Below the pieces are notes generated by a model, which was not told the DNA's origin, did no database searches, and saw only the letters and a list, made by a program, of their open reading frames with translations. Of a DNA stretch of 64,000 bases, positions 30,201-41,123 are shown one piece after another (position 1 is the first letter of the stretch; every line of letters starts with the position of its first letter). A program made the position numbers and the translations under genes. Location of the stretch: contig NC_058140.1 in NCBI RefSeq assembly GCF_011075055.1, forward strand, positions 15,873,945 through 15,937,944, written 5' to 3'. Origin of the DNA: Mangifera indica. Lineage: Eukaryota > Streptophyta > Magnoliopsida > Sapindales > Anacardiaceae.

Positions 30201-33200
30201 GCCTCAGCAACAACTATGACAGTTCAACTAATTTATCCCACTATTGGATTCCTTCAGAATCAATTTATTTAAATTCTTTTACCTCATATTACTACTCTAT
30301 ATTGTACTAATTTCCTTTGGTTTACATGATTAACATTCTGCCAACATTATCATCTATGCTAGTACAGGTATTAAGAGAACTTCAAGCGTGAAATCAGAAA
30401 TTCTTCTTAAACTTTCCAATAGGCTGAAAGAGTTACCCATTTCCAAGCTGTCAGATGATGACTTCAGTGAGGTAACTGACAATTTTAGTTTGCTTTCTTT
30501 TCCTTTAGAAAGAATTGAGACATAGAATCAAAAGGGTTTAACGCATATAAGACTTGCCGAAATTATTAGTTGTCCATATGAAACTATTAAAAATTAGTCT
30601 TTTATGAAAGATATATAATCTAATCACAACAACACCCCCACCCCCCAAAAGAAAAAAAAAACACACACACACGCACTAAAAAGAAGAGAAAGGAGAAGTT
30701 CTTGAATTGGTATTAAACTGTTGAAGATCATGGTAATTTTATACTGTATTTCTATTTGCAGGACGAGTGTAAGGATTTGCAACAGGGAGTGAAAAATGGC
30801 CTTCTTAAAAGGCCAACTGTTGTGAGTTTTTTTCCATACTCTCTGCTGTTTGATTAGCATTCTTTTACTTCATCTGCATCTGGAAACACACCAATTCATT
30901 GAGAAAATACTTGGTAGTGTATCAAGAGATTTTGGTTCTGCAAACTTTTTCTTAGATCCATTGTCCTTCATGTTTTGAAAGGCTATCCCATCTTTGTTTT
31001 GAACTTTCAAATCATGTGCAATGGTTGTTTCATAGACAATGAGTGAATCAACCGAAAAAATAAAACACTTTATACAGCTTCTTGACCAAAATGTGTCAAT
31101 TGCAGCTGGAACTTGAACAGAAGGCGAGAAGCCTGCATGAGGATATAACTAAACATGTATGTGTTTTTTGGTAAACTTTCTTAATTTAATCACTTCTTTT
31201 TTTTTTTTTTTTTGATAATTTTTGATGCACCATTTGAGTGTTGATATGCTATCTAAATTCTGTTGAGTGATTATATTTCATTATACTTTTAAATGCTCTC
31301 CTTTTTTTAATTTTCTAATTCACGTGAACTTCTGTAAAAAATAGTGGATTGCAAGGGAGCTGGTTTCATTACAAAACCTCATTGATAGAGCAAATGAGAA
31401 GGGATGGAGAAGAGAATATCCTTTTTTGGTGTTATTTCTTATTCCATTGGGTAGTTTTCTTACTAATATGCAATGATGCATCAAATCTAAACTACCCTTC
31501 TATATAGACATAGTGGATTGCATTCGAAATAGAATAATACTGTACTTACTAACTTATCTAGACAAACTAATGTATATTAATGTGATTGGGTGATCTAATT
31601 TTTTACTTTATTTTTAATTCAAAATCACTCAATTACATTAAGATACATTAGTTTGTATAGATAAAATAGTAAGAAACGTTAGTATTCGAAAAAAGATAAT
31701 TGATCCTTAGCATGAATCTATATTATACGCTTGCTGAGTATATGGATATTCTGCAACTGCTTCAGACACCATCAGAGCAATCACGGTTACTAAATGAGGT
31801 TCCTCAAGTAATTGCAGATGTAGTAGAACCTGAACCCGCTTGTGAGGAATCTGAAGAAAAAGCTGAACAAGAACTAAATGATGGTTTGCCAGAATCATTT
31901 GCTGAAAAAGCTCCAAAGGATCCTAGTTGTAGTCATACAACTAATGGAAAGTTTCGCTGCCTGAATGATTCAGCAAATACTACAGGTTTGCAGGGCTCCT
32001 ACTTTTTACAGACTTTTTGTGGGGCTTCCATTTGGTGAAAAACATTATATTAGGATTAATTCGTTTGACAGAAGTTTCTTGTCCAAGAGTAAAGCCATCA
32101 ATGAAGTCATCACTACAAACTATTAAAACAAGCAATTTCATACTGTTTCAAATCAACAATTGATCCTCTATATGAAATAAAAAAATATTTCTGAAAAACT
32201 GTAGTTGTGAAAATTGGCATTTCTGGTGCTATGTTAAACACACAGGCACTATATTTCATAACTGATGTGGGGTTCTTGTTTTTTATTGTCATATATAAAA
32301 ATCTAATGCTGTGGGTTTCTTGCCCTGTTATTTGAACAAGAAAAACTTTTTTTTTGTAAGTTTAGATGTTGGACTCTGCCACTGCCAACACTTTCTATGT
32401 AACAAAAAGTGGATTAGATGTTTGTTTAGTGGACTCTGCCACCACCAACACTTTCTATGTAACAAAAACTCATGTCACTAAGTTTTAGAAGCACATTTTG
32501 ACATATCTAATTTACAGAAGGTGGAGATACCTTGAATGAAAACTTTCCTTTTGGGGAAATTAGATTTGGTTCTTTTGGAAAAGATAATGAGAGTAAAGAA
32601 GCCTTCAACAAGAGTTCTGCTCAAGAGGATACAGAAGGTAAAAATTTTGTCATATTTTTTGACTTGTCGGAGATTCATACCTTCAGCTGTTTCTGAAGTC
32701 ATTTTTTATATGTAAAAACTGAATTATTCACAATATAGTAAAATCATCATGCTTGTAATGTTTTCCACATGTACTAGATAACTTTCTATGTTGTTTGGTC
32801 TAAGTCCAAAAAGTAAATTAAACTTCATTACTTTTTGGCCAAATTTTATGAAATGTCAGTAAAGCGAGTGTGATTTCTATGGTGTCAGCTCTTACTTTGT
32901 GTCCTTTTCTTTGTGCGGTACTTCATACTTAAACTGGTATTGCCAATGCATTTGATTGACAGGAATGACTAGAGCTGAGCCTCAAAGCTTTCACACAAAT
33001 GAGCAGCAACATAAAGATGAATCTCAAAACCTTGCTGCTGGACCGGTACATGCTTGTCAAGTACCCATCCATGTTTTGCTCAAGAAACTTTAGTTGATGC
33101 TGGTAATATTTTTATAAACTAGAAAACGTGCATTCTATTTATATAACTCGTTTTGTCATATATAGCTTTTGGTATATTTAGGCCCAGTAATTCTATAGAA

Positions 33201-33395
33201 TCAATTTTTTTTTCCGTGACATGGAACAATACAGTTGCAGCATAGAAAATAGTGGTTCTTGTGCAAGTCATTTTTGTTTTATGTTGAATTTATACAATAG
33301 AAGTTCAATCTTTCACGTTATATTTATAACACTTTACGTTTCTAAAAGACTCTTATTGTGTTTCTCTCCAGGGTGGGGTAAATGAAGGCAGATGA
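27274..33395 (+). CDS. PHD-like, SWIB/MDM2 and Plus-3 domain nuclear protein
   Basis: Probable chromatin or transcription-associated protein of the plant SWIB/Plus-3 group (At5g08430/NERD-like). Proposed exons: 27274-27368, 28284-28363, 28882-29069, 29298-30195, 30368-30471, 30762-30821, 31106-31156, 31345-31415, 31729-31985, 32518-32637, 32963-33045, 33372-33395; 676 aa, in frame. A Cys/His-rich zinc-binding region covers about residues 16-105 (DWCFICKDGG, YHPDCV, CGWHFCYECKK). An acidic and a Lys/Arg-rich linker follow. SWIB is about 232-315 (FIGWGSKLLLEFLDSIGI to NRLTAHLAENID) and Plus-3 about 360-520 (LVYLRRSLVEDL to GWRRELAEYMD). The exon 8/9 join needs an AT-AC intron. No GYF domain is seen, unlike NERD. 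If the last donor is not used, the frame instead runs on to a TAG at about 33091-33093. Confidence 0.85.
31416..31728 (+). other. Candidate U12-type AT-AC intron
   Basis: The intron starts ATATCCTTTT, the consensus U12 AT-AC donor, and ends in AC at 31728. TGATCCTTAGC (31701-31711) lies about 19 bases upstream of the end and resembles the U12 branch site TCCTTAAC with one mismatch. Using these borders restores GWRRE-LAEYMD in frame, the conserved end of the Plus-3 domain. The GT-AG alternative (GTG after CCTTTTTTG, AG in GCTGAG) would drop conserved residues. Confidence 0.75.
32354..32468. repeat. Short direct duplication in an intron
   Basis: About 45 bases containing GGACTCTGCCAC and CCAACACTTTCTATGTAAC occur twice (about 32370-32407 and 32430-32468) in the intron before the 32518 exon of the SWIB/Plus-3 gene. 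Simple local duplication. Confidence 0.8.
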
Positions 33396-34567
33396 AAAAA
33401 GAATCAAAGGAATTTGAACGAAGGTTTTTTGTGTTATTTTTAGCAAAGCTTTCTGGATATTAATTTCAGTAAATAGTCTTGATTACCATTTGGCTTTGTT
33501 CATGCTATGAAGTTTTCTAATTTGATCTATGAGAATCTGAGAAAGATCATTTGATTATATTTTCTTAAGTATCTCACAGCTGCAATTTTGTAAACTTAAC
33601 TCCATCAACCACTGGCCTTATGCTGCTACTACTAAATTAAACTGCAAGATTAATGTTAAAAGGCCACCAAAAACTTCTCAATAGGGAATCAGAACATGAG
33701 GGTCCTCAACACTACCACTATATTTCATATGAGAAAGAATACAGAAAATCTATAGATATACAACAATACAAATTTGATTAGAGTCATATACTGTTGTGGG
33801 TGTTTTCTGAAGAGAACAGAACTACCAAAAATTGAAGACTTGGAAGAAGCACATTACAAGAAGATATGCAGCAAGAATCAACATTAAGCTTGTACGTCAG
33901 CATTTTCCTTCCTCAATGCTTGAAGCCTCTCTCACTTTCATAAACTCACGCTTATGCATAAAACTTAGACATGCCTTCTTGTATCATAAACTCACGCTCA
34001 AGCCCTCCTTAAACATCTCATATGACTTGCTTAGCCAAAAGTAAAAAAAAAAGTCTCATATGACTTGTCTATGTTTTCACCTTGTGTTATATTTATACCT
34101 TTACTTAATATAATAACTAGACATGCATCATACTTTAATGTGCTTATATCATATATAGATCATTGCACATGGATTAATTTAATGTGACAACCTTAATTAC
34201 TTGGATTAATTCAAAACTTTGTAGGAAAAAGTTATAATCTCTTGATAATGAATCACAGTTTTACTAATAATACAATATAATTATATATATTAATAATAAT
34301 GTGTTATTATGTGAATAAATAATTTTTAATATACAAATTAATGCTTATTATTAATATAAATAGTAATAATAATTTAAAGGATATGTAAACTGGATAAATA
34401 AAATTTCAAATCGAGTAATACGAAGCGAGAACCCAACATTTTCAAACACATATCGTCTGACCAAATTGTTCATATTATTTACAAATTAATTCAACTTTTT
34501 GTAAGGAATGCGTGTAAAACATATTAACTATATACATTGAAAATTTTCTAGCTAAAAAGAGATTTCC
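33396..34567. other. Intergenic spacer between convergent genes
   Basis: The SWIB/Plus-3 gene (plus) and the S1 homologue (minus) converge here, so both 3'UTRs lie in this stretch. A 70-codon open frame at 33832-34044 has no recognisable domain. 34080-34560 is AT-rich. Confidence 0.45.
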
Positions 34568-34990
34568 TCAAATTTCCCAGTAAAAACAATGAGGCTCAGC
34601 GGCTGTATTATCTTTTTGCATACATGGAACAATGCCCTCATACGCCTCACGGTGTCTTACGATCCAATTGCATTGTTTGCATGTATCTCTTCTTGAATCA
34701 TACATAGGGTAGCCATGGATGATCTCATCCCAAACAAAGTCGCAGGAGACTGTGGTTGTTTTGACAGAGGAGGGATCAAACTTAAGAGCATAAGACTTTT
34801 CATTTTCAAGCACTTTTACACCATAATCATGTTCCTTTGAACGACAATGAAGTTTAAGCGCCTCATTTGAAGGTAAAGAATTTGTTATATTAACAGTTAC
34901 TGTAGGAGGCGAATCGGCATTGCCGACAAGCAAGAATGGCACAAGAAGAATTGCCAATAAGATAAGTTTGTGGAAAGGACTCGTTCTCAT
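34568..34990 (-). CDS. Plant self-incompatibility protein S1 homologue (SPH)
   Basis: Small secreted protein of the S1/SPH family, first known as the pistil determinant of poppy self-incompatibility; most plant members are of unknown role. Single exon, 140 aa. The start chosen is the ATG at 34990 (reading MRTSPFHKLILLAILLVPFL), because a signal peptide then begins at residue 1; an upstream in-frame ATG adds 27 residues that would hide it. After the signal (cleavage about residue 26, near GNADS) come the conserved parts: VTVNITNSL, LKLHCRSKEHD, the FDP and CDFVW segment, and Cys residues near the end (DTCKQCNWIV, VPCMQ, HCFYWEI). No introns, as usual for this family. It is the only gene on the minus strand in the window. 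Confidence 0.9.
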   Translation of the reverse strand: MRTSPFHKLILLAILLVPFLLVGNADSPPTVTVNITNSLPSNEALKLHCRSKEHDYGVKVLENEKSYALKFDPSSVKTTTVSCDFVWDEIIHGYPMYDSRRDTCKQCNWIVRHREAYEGIVPCMQKDNTAAEPHCFYWEI

Positions 34991-35611
34991 TTTTCGGGGG
35001 AGCAGATTTTGGATGATGAGAAAGTAATTGGGCAGCCAGCTTATGTATACATAAGGTTGAAGGTGTACCAAGTATGGTGTATTGAACTTTGTTTTTTCTA
35101 TTAAGATTTAAGGTTTTGAGGAAATATAGGAAATTTAAAGGGACAAATAACTGATTATGACTTGGGAGTCTAGATTAGTTGACTATTTTTATCTTTGTTA
35201 CTTTCTTTTTTAAGGATACTTGGTTCAATCTTGTGATTGTATTGCCAAATTTTGTTTCCATATTTTGAGAATACATAATATTATTCAAAAATTAATCTTT
35301 AAAATATTAGTCAAGTAATTTTTTAACAAAAGAAACCTTTGTGGGATGGGAGAAATTTATTATTATAAAAACAAAGATTAATTATGTTTTAAGTAGCTAA
35401 TCAAGGTGGGATTTTTCTATAGTTAAATGGTTAACCTAGAAATATTTTTCTTCCTATTATAAGCATATTCCCTTCATAATTAATGCTATAATAAATTGGA
35501 GCTTATCTTTCTAAAAATAAATATATCTTAGATATTTAATATGTCATCTAGTATTTTGGAATCACTACCCAAATTCTTTAAAACTATTATTGGTTGAAAA
35601 TTTGAGGCTCA
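34991..35611. other. Intergenic region between divergent genes
   Basis: Holds the promoter of the S1 homologue on the minus strand and upstream DNA of the neprosin remnant. AT-rich; I could not fix a TATA box or any repeat structure. Confidence 0.4.
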
Positions 35612-36975
35612 ATGATCTTCAAATTCGCAACACAATTGATATTGCTATGTTTTTCTCCAAGTGTTCTAAAAGAGATGAAAGCTATCACCAATCCTCCGGT
35701 TAAAACCATGCAGGTTAGTACAGTAATTAATTCTCAGAATAAATATGCAATTTAATTATTTTTATATTGAAAGAAATTGTAAGTGTGGGTTTTCAATCTT
35801 TTTTAATTTGTGAAAAGCAATTTTGAGTAATTTTTTTCCCTTTTTTCCACCGCCCAATTAATTTATCTATCTTAATTCTAGTCAAATTATCAAGATAATT
35901 AACTTTTTAATCTAACATTAATTTGTTTGTAGGTGAAAAGTGATTCTACCCCTCCATTGTACTTATATTGGACAGTAAGTTTTCTTCTAATTTATTGAAA
36001 CCCATTTATGTATAATTGCTAATTATCTATCAGAAAAGTGAGAGAATGGGTGAACTGTTACAAGGGAGCTTCAGTGGGAATTGCTAAACTCTTACCTTGA
36101 TTAGCTTATAATTTGTGAGTTTTTGGTTACTAATCATCCGCATGTGGAATGGACTGATGGAGGTCACAAAACAGGATGCTATAACTTGGAATGTAAAGGA
36201 TTTGTACAAGGTGACCCCAAGATTTCACTAGGCCAAAAGATTGAGCCAGTCTCTACTTATGTTGGACCAATATCTGATGCAAAGATGAAGCTCTTCCAGG
36301 TATACTTCAATGACTTAACCATCCATCTAAACAATTACCATCTCTTCAAAACTTTATACAACAAACTCTTATATTTTTAGTAAAATTATATATACCTATT
36401 TGGAGGACACAAATGAGAATATCTTTGACGTGATCATCATATGATTAGTTGATTTTGAATTAAAGATAAAATAATATTTATTCATATAATAATACACGTA
36501 AGTGTATATCCATTTGTATACTCAAAATAGATACATATGATATTGCTTTTATATTTTTCCATCCAATGATATTTTTTCTCTCATTTGTACAGGATAGAAG
36601 AACGCAAAACTGGATTTTATATTATTCAGAACAAGAGATATCATGGTTGGGTATTTACCAAAGGAATTGTTCCCACATCTACAATATAGAGCCAAGGTTG
36701 TTGGTTGGGGAGGAGTGGCATACAGAGGAAATGAAGAAATAAGCCCTCCAATGGGCACTGGGTACATGCCTGATGGCCACTATAACCATGCAGCTTATTT
36801 CACAAATCTTACTTACTGTGCTTATAATTACGTGGGTAGGAAGCCTTCATATTGTAACACAGAATGCCAGTATGTTGCATCTAATTGTTTTGGGTTGCAA
36901 AATTTGTCTGATTCTCAGCAACCTTGGCGAACTAGATTTCTGTATGGAGGTCCAGGAGGACATTGTGCGAATTAA
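35612..36975 (+). pseudogene. Neprosin-domain protein gene, decayed
   Basis: Recognisable pieces of a plant neprosin (DUF239) protein, a secreted prolyl endopeptidase-like family. Piece A, 35612-35713, starts with a signal-like sequence and reads into KAITNPPVKTMQ, the family's activation-domain motif. Piece B, 35933-35974, reads PPLYLYWT. Piece C, to 36300, has WTDGGHKTGCYN, CKGFVQGDPKISLG and EPVSTYVGPISD. Piece D, 36593-36975, has RRTQNWILYYSEQE, then GYLPKELFPHL, ISPPMGTGYMPDG and the end LYGGPGGHCAN. Two faults mark it as dead: most of the region between A and C (some 150 residues in intact members) is missing, and in piece D the family reading changes frame just before 36643. Splice signals at the A, C and D edges are still good, so it may still be transcribed. 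Confidence 0.75.
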
Positions 36976-37302
36976 ACTCAATAATATTGTGACCTAACTT
37001 TGCTTATGCATGTATTCGTGCTAAAATTAATATATAATAATCAGTACGCACTAATTATGTTGATGGAAGTCAGGTCCGAGCAGAACCAGAGATTTTTTAC
37101 TCCCTTCTTAATTAAAATAAAATAAGGCCCATTTACTTTGAATTGGGCCTCGGCCCATGTACATTTTTAATCACAAACCGAAAAAACAATTTTCTGATAT
37201 TGATAAAACTTCAACTTCTCTCTGGTCTGGGGTTTAAGCAATGTTCCAATCGCTTCCCTCAACTAGGGTCTAACCGTTGCGCACTCTTTGCCACTTCCCA
37301 AA
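36976..37302. other. Intergenic region and GRP23-type promoter
   Basis: Short spacer. The plus-strand words GGCCCATTTA and TTGGGCCTCGGCCCA (about 37126-37158) are TCP-site/telo-box-neighbour type GGCCCA elements, common in promoters of plant housekeeping and organelle-biogenesis genes. They sit 140-180 bases before the PPR start codon. Confidence 0.5.
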
Positions 37303-39885
37303 ATGCCCCTCCACGGCCTCCTCCTCCGCTCCCTCTACCGCCACAACAACCGTCTCTCGTCGCTTTATCCCGCTGTCCTCCACCGCCATCACTTCCACAA
37401 CCTCACTAACGACCCCCCTACCCCACTAATTAATCCCAACCCTAACCCTGACCCTAGCCCCATTTCTGCTCCTCTCACCCGCACCTACGGCTTCTCCTCC
37501 GCCGAGGAAGCGGCCGCAGAGCGCCGCCGCAGAAAACGCCGACTCCGCATCGAGCCGCCACTCCACGCTATTCGCCCCAACCCGACGCACCCGCCGGCTC
37601 GTGATCCCAACGCACCACGTCTCCCGGACTCCACCTCCGCACTTGTCGGCCCCCGCCTCAGCCTCCACAATCGCGTGCAATCTCTCATCCGTGCAGGGGA
37701 CCTTGATGCGGCTTCATATCTGGTTCGTCAGGCCGTGTTTTCGAACACGCGCCCCACGGTGTTCACATGCAACGCGATCATTGCAGCTATGTATCGTGCC
37801 AAACGGTATAACGACGCCGTTGCATTGTTTGCGTTTTTCTTTGAACAGTCTGATATCGTGCCCAATGTTGTATCTTATAATAATTTGATTAATACACATT
37901 GTGATGAGGGTAGAGTAGATGAGGGTTTGAAAGTTTACAGGAAGATTATTGAAACGGCGCCATTTAGTCCGAGTGCTGTGACTTATAGGCATTTGACAAA
38001 AGGGTTGATTGATTTGGGGAGAATTGGGGAGGCGGTGGACTTGTTGAGGGAGATGTTAAATAAAGGGCAAGGCGCAGATTCTTTAGTTTATAATAATTTG
38101 ATAGGGGGCTTTTTGAATCTGGGGAATTTGGAGAAGGCCAATGAGTTGTTTGATGAATTGAGAGAGCGGTGTTTGGTTTATGATGGAGTTGTGAATGCCA
38201 CTTATATGGAGTGGTGGTTTAAGCAGGGGAAAGAGAAGGAAGCGATGGAGTCATATAAGTCGTTGTTGGATAGGAAATTTAGGATGACTCCTGCTACTTG
38301 TAATACCCTTTTGGAGGTTTTGCTCAAGTGGGGAAAGAAAGTGGAAGCACAGATTTTGTTTGAGCAGATGTTGGATAATCATCAGCCTCCTAATATCCAG
38401 GCAGTGAATTCAGATACGTTTAATATAATGGTGAATGAGTGTTTTAAGATTGGGAATTTTTCCGAGGCAATTGATACATTTAAGAAGGCAGGGACACATC
38501 CAAAATCGAAGCCTTTCAGTATGGATGTTGCAGGGTATAATAATATTATTGCTAGGTTTTGTGAGAATGGAATGTTAGAGGAGGCAGAGAAACTGTTTGC
38601 TGAATTGTGCTCAAAGACTTTGACACCAAATGTCCCATCATTTAAGACATTGATTGATGCATACTTGAAGGTTGAGAGAGTTGATGATGCTTTGCAGTTA
38701 TTTAGTCGGATGGTGGAGACTGGATTGAGGGTGGTTGTGAGTTTTGGGACGAGGGTGTTTAGTGAGTTCATTGACAAAGGTAAGGCTGCAGAGTGTGCCC
38801 CAATCTTAACAAAAATGGGAGAGCAAGATCCTAAACCAGACTTCTTGATATATGATGTTGTTGTCCGAGGTCTATGCAATGAGGGCTTATTTCACTTAAG
38901 TAGGGATATAGTTGATCAAATGATAAGGCACAATATTGGTGTTACACCTGCACTGCAAGAATTTTTACGTGTGACTTTTGGGAATGTTGGACAAGGTGAG
39001 GAGATTGAGAGAATTTTAACTATGAATAGGTGGGGATTTGCTGCTTCTCACCCACCACCTCGAATAACTGGACCACCACGAGTGCGTGGACAGCAACCAT
39101 TTGTGCCACATCAAATGGCAGAACAACCTTTAGGACCCAATCAAATGTCAAGACAGCAGCCTTTTGGAGTATCCAATAGAATGGCAGGACAACAACACTT
39201 TGGATCGAATCATATGGCAGGGCAGCAGTCTTTTGGACCAAATCAAATGGCAGGACAGCAGCCATTTGTTGGCAATCAAAGCATGGGACAAAACCCTTTA
39301 GGACCCAATCAGATAAGTGGACGACAGCCTGAAGGACCCAATCAAGTGTGGGGACAGCAGCCTTTGGGATCCAATCAAATGGCAGGGCAAGAACCTTTTG
39401 GATTCCATCAAGCAACATCTCAACAACAAAATGGAATGCCTCAAATGGCAGGACAATCTCCATCAGGACCCCAGCAAATGGCAGGTCAGCAGCAATCCTG
39501 GCAACATCAAATATCATCGCAGCAGCCATCATGGTCACAGGTGACACATCGGCCACCATTTGGATCCCCTCTAGAAGCAGATCAAAGTCCAACAGGACAC
39601 TCTCAAATGGCAGGTCAGCAGCAATCCTGGCAACCTCAAATATCGGGGCAGCGATTCCCATTTTCTCAAGTGACACAGCAGCCACCATTTGGATTCCCTC
39701 AAGGAGAGCAAAATACATCAGGACCATTGAAATGGCTGGTCAACAGCAATCCTGGCAACCACAAATATCAAGGCAGCAGCCATCATGGTCTCGAGTTACA
39801 GAGCGGGCACCTTTTGGATCCCCTCAAGAAGCAGAACAAAATCCATCTGGACCCAATGAATGGCAGGAGAACCACCAACAGGTAG
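37303..39885 (+). CDS. GRP23: PPR protein with Gln-rich repeat tail (GRP23 type)
   Basis: Intronless, 860 aa as read. The start is the ATG at 37303; an upstream TTG in the same frame is not used. The N-terminus (about 1-40, Arg/His/Leu-rich, few acids) looks like an organelle-targeting sequence. PPR repeats span about residues 100-565 (for example VVSYNNLINTHCDEGRVDEG, SLVYNNLIGGFLNLGNLEKA, YNNIIARFCENGMLEEAEKL). From about 575 the protein becomes a Gln-rich repeat array of the unit PNQMAGQQPFG, shifting to MAGQQQSWQPQIS units that contain WQ pairs. This architecture matches Arabidopsis GRP23 (At1g10270), an essential embryo gene with PPRs and WQQ repeats. A frameshift near 39721-39732 leaves the repeat pattern; the last 50 or so residues as read are unlike the family, while the pattern continues in another frame to a TAG at 39897-39899. 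Confidence 0.9.
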   Translation: MPLHGLLLRSLYRHNNRLSSLYPAVLHRHHFHNLTNDPPTPLINPNPNPDPSPISAPLTRTYGFSSAEEAAAERRRRKRRLRIEPPLHAIRPNPTHPPARDPNAPRLPDSTSALVGPRLSLHNRVQSLIRAGDLDAASYLVRQAVFSNTRPTVFTCNAIIAAMYRAKRYNDAVALFAFFFEQSDIVPNVVSYNNLINTHCDEGRVDEGLKVYRKIIETAPFSPSAVTYRHLTKGLIDLGRIGEAVDLLREMLNKGQGADSLVYNNLIGGFLNLGNLEKANELFDELRERCLVYDGVVNATYMEWWFKQGKEKEAMESYKSLLDRKFRMTPATCNTLLEVLLKWGKKVEAQILFEQMLDNHQPPNIQAVNSDTFNIMVNECFKIGNFSEAIDTFKKAGTHPKSKPFSMDVAGYNNIIARFCENGMLEEAEKLFAELCSKTLTPNVPSFKTLIDAYLKVERVDDALQLFSRMVETGLRVVVSFGTRVFSEFIDKGKAAECAPILTKMGEQDPKPDFLIYDVVVRGLCNEGLFHLSRDIVDQMIRHNIGVTPALQEFLRVTFGNVGQGEEIERILTMNRWGFAASHPPPRITGPPRVRGQQPFVPHQMAEQPLGPNQMSRQQPFGVSNRMAGQQHFGSNHMAGQQSFGPNQMAGQQPFVGNQSMGQNPLGPNQISGRQPEGPNQVWGQQPLGSNQMAGQEPFGFHQATSQQQNGMPQMAGQSPSGPQQMAGQQQSWQHQISSQQPSWSQVTHRPPFGSPLEADQSPTGHSQMAGQQQSWQPQISGQRFPFSQVTQQPPFGFPQGEQNTSGPLKWLVNSNPGNHKYQGSSHHGLELQSGHLLDPLKKQNKIHLDPMNGRRTTNR

Positions 39886-39899
39886 CAGCCAACCGGTAG
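39732..39899 (+). other. Out-of-frame continuation of the GRP23 repeat tail
   Basis: This frame opens with MAGQQQSWQPQISRQQPSW, continues the same repeat unit as the in-frame tail upstream, and ends QQVAANR at a stop codon. It is offset by one base from the 37303 frame. It is very likely the original C-terminus, separated by a single-base loss around 39728-39731. Confidence 0.75.
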
Positions 39900-41100
39900 C
39901 GGCTTATTTCAAAATACAAAAGGTTGTATATCGAACAAACTGGTCTCTAATTAATTATTTAAGTTGCCCAAGCAAGAAACCTGGTACATTATTGTTATGT
40001 GTTGAGTATCAGTTACTTCCACAAATTTATCCAGTATCTATGTAACATGATGGGATTTGTTTGTATTTGGACTTCATATATAATTAAGGATGTCTTAATT
40101 GATTAAAGTTTTTCATAGAGTGCTTTTTCAGAGAGAGTGAATTTAGGAGCAAAATTAGCTTGCTTAAGTTCAGCTTGTTTTGTCAACGCTGCTAAATTAA
40201 TGTATGATCTTCCTATATTTTTTGCCATATTTTCAATCATTTTGTTCCAATCATTTTTATATATTTCAAGTAATTTTTTAAACACTGTGTTGATCACTCA
40301 ATTTAGAAGGGGTGAGTAGGTCTAGATTTCTTGTTGAAAAATTGGAAATCAGAATCAGAACCGGTCAGTTTTTGAAAAAATAGGGACTAGAATCAGAGTC
40401 GACCATGACTTATTCTTACTCTTAGCTACCCAGTTGGTTTTGAATCCATGTCGAAACATGTAATATGTAATCTTTAATAAACGGGCTAGTCATTGGCTAA
40501 ACAGGTGTCCGTGAAATAACTTTAACCTCAATTCTATGGAAGCAATTCGCCTCACTTCTGGTATTACCGTTCAGTTAAATATCTACAAAAACATTGACAT
40601 TAGCCTCACCCATATCTCAACGACTCTCTAGCACTACACAAACAAAAGCTATAATCAATATTCTTGTTTGAAAAATGCATGTTCCACGACAAGAGAACGA
40701 GATATTACACCTGAGGAACCATAATTGAAGCTTATTTCCTATGCTCATGTTTTCTTCTTCAACAAGAACTCTCAAAATTTGTCAATGCTCTAGCAAACTG
40801 TCTAGATGGTCAATCCTGAACCCAATTCTCTCTACAGAAACCTGTAAAAAAAACAAAGGGATCAATCCAACCTAACAAAATTTATAAGCTATGACAAGAG
40901 CTCTCTAAATTTAGAATCTTAAATGATAATTAATAGTAAAACCGAAAAATCTACATGCACCCAATGTTTCAAAATCCATCGCCTTGGAGCTGAGGTGAAG
41001 CAAGGGTTTCAGTGCACTCGGAGAAAACTTCCTAGCAAAAAGATAGCACTCAGTTGTCTGCTCCTCATTATGTGAACACAGTGAACCATTATTGTTCCTA
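39900..41100. other. GRP23 3' region and spacer
   Basis: The first 150-200 bases are probably 3'UTR. A minus-strand 64-codon frame at 40103-40297 shows no known domain. No repeats with clear ends were seen. Confidence 0.4.
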
Positions 41101-41123
41101 ATGAATTTATACAACGTTCTGTT

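Noticed and set aside
31434..31726. GT-AG version of the Plus-3 intron.
   Set aside because: It would produce EYPFLYMDIL in place of the conserved RRELAEYMD and leave the strong ATATCCTT donor unexplained.
33046..33093. Read-through end of the SWIB/Plus-3 protein (VHACQVPIHVLLKKL then stop).
   Set aside because: Kept only as an alternative: a GT donor at 33046 and a good acceptor at 33370 give an in-frame end, but this donor is weak, so either end is possible.
37288..37302. Start of the PPR protein at a TTG five codons upstream.
   Set aside because: Plant nuclear genes start at ATG; the ATG at 37303 is the first in frame and gives a plausible targeting sequence.
39020..39727. 235-codon minus-strand frame opposite the GRP23 tail.
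   Set aside because: It is the antisense shadow of the Gln-rich repeats; its hydrophobic repeat look comes from complemented CAA/CAG codons.
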